64,000 nucleotides of DNA, from positions 62,001-126,000 of the forward strand of contig NZ_JAUSAR010000067.1 in assembly GCF_030652515.1 (NCBI RefSeq), written 5' to 3'. Both the position numbers and the translations under genes were made by a program. Positions within the stretch are counted from its first letter, which is position 1. Every line of letters begins with the position of its first letter. The notes under the pieces were generated by a model that saw nothing but the letters and a program-made list of their open reading frames with translations, was not told where the DNA came from and made no database searches. Of the stretch, positions 59,567 through 64,000 are shown piece after piece. Source of the stretch: Aquabacterium sp. GTDB lineage: Bacteria > Pseudomonadota > Gammaproteobacteria > Burkholderiales > Burkholderiaceae_C.

Positions 59567-60100
59567 ATGGCTTCATCTTTCTTCGTTGACGACAAAGCAA
59601 GTCCACGCGCTTACGGCGTGAAGGTCCGGCCCACGCTGGTGCAATTGCAGCCCATCTCGGCTGCGCTGCCAGTTGACGACTCCAATTTTCCGACACCATC
59701 CTCATTGCGCAGGGCCCAGGTGTGCCCGCCCTCCTTGTTCAGCCGTTCAGGGCCACAGTGGCAGCGCTGGATCAAGGGCTTCTGGTCCTGGCTTTGGGAT
59801 CTGGACGAATACCCCGATGCCGCGCCCGTGCTCACCGGATTGACCAAGGTCAAATCGGAGTTCATTGCCGCGATGTGGGATCTTCAATCGGTGCGCGCCA
59901 ACCAGGTCCGCGACACCATTGAACACGCCCGCTCCCTGCGTGAGCTGTGGCACCTGCGTGCCGATGTGTTCCGGGCCATCTCGACCCACCGCGGTCAGAC
60001 TGAAGCCACGGTGCGCATCGAGGCGCTCAACAACCATTTCCCGGTGCGCATGTCGCGGCCAACCACCGAGATCCGGACGGGGCGCACGACAACTTGGTGA
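59567..60100 (+). CDS. Hypothetical protein, 177 residues
   Basis: A cytoplasmic protein with no signal peptide, membrane helix or known motif. The middle is tryptophan-rich (QWQRWIKGFWSWLWDLDEYP), followed by a helix-rich segment (VKSEFIAAMWDLQSVRANQV; ARSLRELWHLRADVF). The C-terminus is basic. I do not recognise the family. Its ATG follows the bfd gene by 123 bases. Coding is supported by codon use and length. Confidence 0.65.
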   Translation: MASSFFVDDKASPRAYGVKVRPTLVQLQPISAALPVDDSNFPTPSSLRRAQVCPPSLFSRSGPQWQRWIKGFWSWLWDLDEYPDAAPVLTGLTKVKSEFIAAMWDLQSVRANQVRDTIEHARSLRELWHLRADVFRAISTHRGQTEATVRIEALNNHFPVRMSRPTTEIRTGRTTTW

Positions 60101-60170
60101 TCAGTTGTCACAAAGGCCATTGAAGATGCTGTCCCCATAGCACAATGGAGGGCTGAAACCCAACAGCCCC

Positions 60171-61178
60171 ATGAACATCATCATCCTGGACGACTACCAA
60201 GACGCCGTCCGCAAGCTCAAATGCTCGTCCAAACTGGATGGGCTGTCCGCCAAGGTCTTCACCAACACCGTCAAAGGCAACGGGCAACTGGCCGTGCGCT
60301 TGCGCGATGCCGAAGCGCTGGTGCTGATCCGCGAACGCACCCACTTCCCCAAAGGCCTGCTTGAGAAGCTGCCCAAGCTGCGCCTGATCTGCCAGACCGG
60401 GCCGGTGGGCCCTCACATTGATGTCGAGGCCTGCACCCGGCTGGGCATCGCGGTGGCCGAAGGTGTGGGCTCGCCCGTGGCCCCGGCCGAGTTGACCTGG
60501 GCCCTGGTGATGGCTGCCATGCGGCGCCTGCCCCAGTACATCGGCAACCTCAAGCATGGCGCCTGGCAACAGTCCGGCTTGAAAGCCTCATCCATGCCCA
60601 CCAACTTTGGCGTGGGCATGGTGCTCAAGGGCAAAACCCTGGGCATTTGGGGCTATGGGCGCATTGGCCAACTGTTGGCAGGCTTTGGCAAGGCCTTTGG
60701 CATGCACGTCACCGTGTGGGGCAGCGAAGAGTCCCGCGCCCGCGCCAAGGCCGATGGCTACATTCCCGCGCCCAGCCGCGATGCATTCTTCGAAGCGTGC
60801 GATGTGCTCAGCCTGCACTTGCGGTTGAACGATGACACTCGGGGCATCATCAAGCTGGAAGACCTGAGCCGCATGAAGCCCACGGCTTTGCTGGTCAACA
60901 CCTCGCGCGCCGAGCTGATCCACGAGAACGCCTTGGTCACCTCGCTCAACCGGGGACGGCCCGGCATGGCCGCTGTCGATGTGTTCGAGAGCGAGCCCAT
61001 CATGCAAGGCCACCCCCTGCTGCGCCTGGAAAACGCCGTGTGCACGCCGCACATCGGCTACGTGGAGCAGGACAACTACGAGCAGTACTTCAACGCTGCC
61101 TTCGAGAACCTGCTGAACTTCATCAAGGGCGAGCCGACCCACATCGTCAACCCGGAAGTCCTCCACCCGAGGTACTGA
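60171..61178 (+). CDS. D-2-hydroxyacid dehydrogenase family protein
   Basis: A 335-residue NAD-dependent dehydrogenase. The Rossmann motif GIWGYGRIGQLLAGFGKAFG, catalytic Arg in LVNTSRAELI, Glu in AAVDVFESEP and His in VCTPHIGYVE are all present. It reduces or oxidises 2-hydroxyacids; substrate is unknown. Ends 13 bases before the MFS gene, so a two-gene operon is likely. Confidence 0.9.
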   Translation: MNIIILDDYQDAVRKLKCSSKLDGLSAKVFTNTVKGNGQLAVRLRDAEALVLIRERTHFPKGLLEKLPKLRLICQTGPVGPHIDVEACTRLGIAVAEGVGSPVAPAELTWALVMAAMRRLPQYIGNLKHGAWQQSGLKASSMPTNFGVGMVLKGKTLGIWGYGRIGQLLAGFGKAFGMHVTVWGSEESRARAKADGYIPAPSRDAFFEACDVLSLHLRLNDDTRGIIKLEDLSRMKPTALLVNTSRAELIHENALVTSLNRGRPGMAAVDVFESEPIMQGHPLLRLENAVCTPHIGYVEQDNYEQYFNAAFENLLNFIKGEPTHIVNPEVLHPRY

Positions 61179-61191
61179 TTGAGCACCTTGC

Positions 61192-62418
61192 GTGGAAGCT
61201 GAGCGCGCACTGCCCCGCCAAGACATGGCCGCGGCCCGCTGGGCCTTGTTGTTGGGCAACTTTGTCATCGGCTGCGGCGTGATGGTGGTGGGCGGCACGC
61301 TCAACGACATCACGCATGCGCTGGACATCAGCGTGCAGCAGGGCGGGCACATGATTGCCATTGCCGCCTTGATGATGGGGCTGGGCGCGCCCATTCTGGC
61401 GGGCGTGGTGGGCAGTTGGGATCGGCGCCGCCTGCTCACGGCGGCCATGCTTTGGTATGGCCTGGGGCATGCGCTGTGTGCGCTGGCGCCCAACTATGCG
61501 TGGCTGTGGCCCCTGCGCGCCCTCACCGTCTTGTCGGCGGCGGTTTTCACGCCGCAGGCGGCCGCCGTGGTGGGCTACATGAGCACGCCCGCCCATCGTG
61601 GGCGCGCCATCACTTTCGTGTTCATGGGTTGGTCCATCGCCTCGGTGGCTGGCCTGCCGCTGGCCGCGTGGGTGGGAGACAGGATGGGCTGGCGGGTGGC
61701 CATGGGGGCGATCGCTGTGGGCTCGCTCATCTCGGCCTGGGCCGTGCATCGCGCCGTGCCTGCGGGCATTCGCCCACCCGCTTTGTCGATGCGGTCCTGG
61801 CGCAAGGTGTTCTCATCCCCGTTGATGATGGGGCTGGTGGCCGTCACGGCATTGCAGAGCACGGGCCAGTTCACGGTGCTGGCCTATGCCGCGCCCTATT
61901 ACAAAATCGGTTTTGGCGCCAGCCCGGAGCAGATCAGTTTTTTGTTCGCCTGGTTCGGTGCCTTGGCTTTGGCAGGCAACCTGCTGCTGAACCGGTATGT
62001 GGATCGGGTGGGTGCTGCAAGGGCGGTCACATCCACCCTGGGCCTGATGGCCCTGAGCTTGGCGATCTGGCCGCTGGCGCACGACGTGGTCACGCTGGCG
62101 CTGGTCTTGCTGCCCTGGGCCTTGAGTGGGTTTGCCGCCAACTCCGGGCAGCAGGCGCGGCTGGGTGGTTTGTCCCCTCGCCTCACACCTGCTTTGATGT
62201 CGCTCAACACTTCGGCCATCTACCTGGGGCATGCGCTGGGCGCTTCAGGTGGGGGCTTGGTCCTGTCACATTCCGGCTATGGCCAGCTGCACTGGCTGGG
62301 CTTGTTCTGGATGCTGCTGGCGTGGGCGGTGAGCTGGTGGGCTTGGCGCGCCCAGCAGGCTCAAGCGCGGCGGCGGGATGAGCTGCTGTCCATCAGCCCA
62401 CCCGCCAGTGCGGGTTGA
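61192..62418 (+). CDS. MFS transporter
   Basis: A 408-residue permease with twelve helices, of the DHA1/YdhP-like sugar or drug efflux type (NDITHALDISVQQGGHMIAI; GSWDRRRLLTAAML; RGRAITFVFMGWSIASVAGL). Start is GTG 61192; ATG at 61225 is an alternative that loses 11 residues. Tightly linked to the dehydrogenase upstream; substrate unknown. Confidence 0.88.
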   Translation: MEAERALPRQDMAAARWALLLGNFVIGCGVMVVGGTLNDITHALDISVQQGGHMIAIAALMMGLGAPILAGVVGSWDRRRLLTAAMLWYGLGHALCALAPNYAWLWPLRALTVLSAAVFTPQAAAVVGYMSTPAHRGRAITFVFMGWSIASVAGLPLAAWVGDRMGWRVAMGAIAVGSLISAWAVHRAVPAGIRPPALSMRSWRKVFSSPLMMGLVAVTALQSTGQFTVLAYAAPYYKIGFGASPEQISFLFAWFGALALAGNLLLNRYVDRVGAARAVTSTLGLMALSLAIWPLAHDVVTLALVLLPWALSGFAANSGQQARLGGLSPRLTPALMSLNTSAIYLGHALGASGGGLVLSHSGYGQLHWLGLFWMLLAWAVSWWAWRAQQAQARRRDELLSISPPASAG

Positions 62419-62433
62419 GCTGGCGGTCGGCTT

Positions 62434-63174
62434 TCAGCTGGTGAAGCCGCGCTGGCGACGTGCTTCGTAGAGGCACACACCGCTGGCGACGGAGACGTTG
62501 AGGCTTTCAACCCCCCCGAGCATCGGGATGCTGACCAATTCATCGCAGTTCTTGCGGGTGAGCTGGCGCATGCCGCTGCCTTCCGCACCCAGCACCAAAG
62601 CGGTGGCCTGGGCCATGTTGGCGGCATACAGGTCGCGCGGGGCATCGTCAGACGTGCCTACCACCCAGATGTCACGCTCTTTCAACTCACCCAGGGTGCG
62701 CGACAGGTTGGTCACCATGAAGTAAGGCACCGTCTCGGCCGCGCCGCTGGCCACCTTGGCCACGGTGGCATTGACGCCCACGGCGTGGTCCTTGGGGGCA
62801 ATGACGGCATGGGCACCGGCACCATCGGCCACGCGCAGGCAGGCACCCAGGTTGTGAGGATCGGTGATGCCGTCGAGCACCAGCAACAGGGGCGGCTCGG
62901 ACAAGGCATCCAGCAGGTCATCCAGCGAGTTGGCTTGGGGAATGTGTTCCACCTTGGCGACCACACCTTGATGGCGGTGGGTGCCCGACATCTTTTGCAG
63001 GCGATCATCGTCGCTTTCAACCAGGTTCAGCCCGGCTTCTTCGGCCTTGGCAAGGAACTGTCGCATGCGCTGGTCGCGCCGGGTGGCGTCAACGTGCAGC
63101 TCGCGGATGGTTTTGGGCGCGACCTTCAGGCGCACGGACACGGCATGGAAGCCAAATAGCAGTTTCAGACTCAT
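62434..63174 (-). CDS. rlmB: 23S rRNA 2'-O-methyltransferase (G2251)
   Basis: A 246-residue SpoU (TrmH) methyltransferase. N-terminal RNA-binding part (SLKLLFGFHAVSVRLKV), then LDGITDPHNLGACLRVADGA with the catalytic Arg, and LVLGAEGSGMRQLTRKN plus SIPMLGGVESLNVSVASG, the trefoil-knot SAM site. Start ATG 63174 has AGGA nine bases upstream. Convergent with the MFS gene. Confidence 0.94.
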   Translation of the reverse strand: MSLKLLFGFHAVSVRLKVAPKTIRELHVDATRRDQRMRQFLAKAEEAGLNLVESDDDRLQKMSGTHRHQGVVAKVEHIPQANSLDDLLDALSEPPLLLVLDGITDPHNLGACLRVADGAGAHAVIAPKDHAVGVNATVAKVASGAAETVPYFMVTNLSRTLGELKERDIWVVGTSDDAPRDLYAANMAQATALVLGAEGSGMRQLTRKNCDELVSIPMLGGVESLNVSVASGVCLYEARRQRGFTS

Positions 63175-63206
63175 GGGCGGCATCCTACCCTGTGCGCCTG
63201 GCGGGG

Positions 63207-63911
63207 TCAGGCCTCGGGCACCAGGCGGCCCGCATCAATGCGCAAAATACGGGCACAACGGCTGGCGATCTGCGGATCGTGGGTGACCAGGATCAACGTG
63301 GTGCCAGCCTCGCGGTTCAGCTCGAACATCAGGTCCATCACCGACTGGCCGGTGGCATGGTCCAGGCTACCGGTGGGCTCGTCGGCCATCAGCACCTTGG
63401 GTTGCACCACGAAGGCGCGCGCCAGGGCCACACGTTGTTGCTCACCGCCGGACAAGGTCACGGGCTTGTGAGACAAACGTTTGCCCAGGCCCACACGCTC
63501 CAGCATGGCGGCCGCCTGGCTGCGCGCATCGCGCACGCCTCGCAGTTCCAGCGGCAGCATGACGTTCTCGATGGCACTGAGGTGCGACAACAGCTGAAAA
63601 CTCTGGAAGACAAAGCCCAGGTTGGCCGCGCGGTGGGCCGCCCGGTCGTCCTCGCTCAGCGCGAACAGATCACGCCCACACAACTGCACGCTGCCATGGG
63701 TGGGCACGTCCAGCCCGGCCAGCAAGGACAGCAAGGTGCTTTTGCCCGAACCTGATGCCCCCACGATGGCCACGGTCTCCCCCGCCTGCAGGGTGAAGTC
63801 GATCTTGTGCAGAATGTCCAGGGTGCCCGATGAGTCTTCCACCGATTTGCCCAGGCCTTGCACCTGCACGACCACGGACGACGGGGGTGATACAACGGGG
63901 TTTTGGCTCAT
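63207..63911 (-). CDS. ybbA: ABC transporter ATP-binding protein, YbbA/LolD type
   Basis: A 234-residue ATPase of the LolD/MacB class. Walker A VGASGSGKSTLLSLLAG, Q-loop FVFQSFQLL, signature LSGGEQQRVALARA, Walker B VLMADEPTGSLDHATG. The position divergent from a short exported-looking frame matches the ybbA-tesA pair of proteobacteria. Partner permease lies outside or absent. Confidence 0.88.
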   Translation of the reverse strand: MSQNPVVSPPSSVVVQVQGLGKSVEDSSGTLDILHKIDFTLQAGETVAIVGASGSGKSTLLSLLAGLDVPTHGSVQLCGRDLFALSEDDRAAHRAANLGFVFQSFQLLSHLSAIENVMLPLELRGVRDARSQAAAMLERVGLGKRLSHKPVTLSGGEQQRVALARAFVVQPKVLMADEPTGSLDHATGQSVMDLMFELNREAGTTLILVTHDPQIASRCARILRIDAGRLVPEA

Positions 63912-63935
63912 GTTGATGACGAACAGGAAATGTTG

Positions 63936-64000
63936 ATGCCCATTGACTTTACGCGAGGTGTGCGACTGGCCTTGGCCAGCCTGGTTTTCAGCCTGTTGGC
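63936..64000 (+). CDS. Start of a gene divergent from ybbA, possibly arylesterase/TesA
   Basis: Only 65 bases: MPIDFTRGVRLALASLVFSL looks like the beginning of a signal peptide. AGGA is seven bases before the ATG. The tesA identity rests on the usual ybbA-tesA divergence, not on any seen catalytic motif; a two-codon longer start at 63930 is possible. Confidence 0.45.
   Translation, partial: MPIDFTRGVRLALASLVFSLL

Overview
The window is a chromosomal stretch of a high-GC betaproteobacterium, most likely order Burkholderiales (Comamonadaceae or the Leptothrix/Aquabacterium group). This rests on gene order typical of that order: tmk-holB-pilZ-tatD; rlmE-ftsH-folP-glmM; carA-carB-greA-DUF4149; trxA-rho-rpmE2; and pstSCAB-phoU-phoB-phoR. 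A PEP-CTERM protein and a PsrA-like regulator of acyl-CoA metabolism fit too. The species cannot be named from sequence alone. I saw no rRNA, tRNA, CRISPR array, insertion sequence or prophage.

Layout. 1-2001: end of a polar amino-acid ABC transporter operon (aapJ tail, compact aapQ, aapM). 2022-6362 (minus): a 74-residue orphan, then tmk-holB-pilZ-tatD preceded by mltG. 6460-8893 (plus): ygfZ, a DUF4936 gene and an NRDE gene. 8883-16267 (minus): a PsrA-like TetR regulator, FabG4-type reductase, MaoC hydratase, thiolase, acyl-CoA ligase and a thioesterase-GNAT fusion, together an acyl-chain metabolism cluster. 16465-20810: iron alcohol dehydrogenase, CorC/CNNM transporter, patatin-like lipase, GST. 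20920-24052: accessory region with a PEP-CTERM protein, a decayed RTX lipase and its lipoprotein neighbour, in AT-richer DNA. 24053-29344: tex, pyrD and a pseudokinase-HDOD protein. 29456-35688: addA/addB recombination nuclease. 35808-39825: trxA, rho, rpmE2 and a membrane protein resembling a GT-C glycosyltransferase. 39844-47255: the phosphate regulon plus a divergent fasciclin protein with Pho boxes. 47270-53323: glmM, folP, ftsH, rlmE, yhbY, DUF4149. 53333-58448: greA, carB, carA. 58614-64000: bfr, bfd, an unknown gene, a 2-hydroxyacid dehydrogenase, an MFS transporter, rlmB, a YbbA-type ATPase and the start of its divergent neighbour.

Most of the window is housekeeping. The parts that most deserve a second look are the decayed RTX lipase with its lipoprotein neighbour, the pseudokinase-HDOD protein, the thioesterase-GNAT fusion whose start sits in a terminator, the PsrA-type operator, the Pho-box array in front of the fasciclin gene, and the structured greA leader. 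I found no clear, wholly new multi-gene system.
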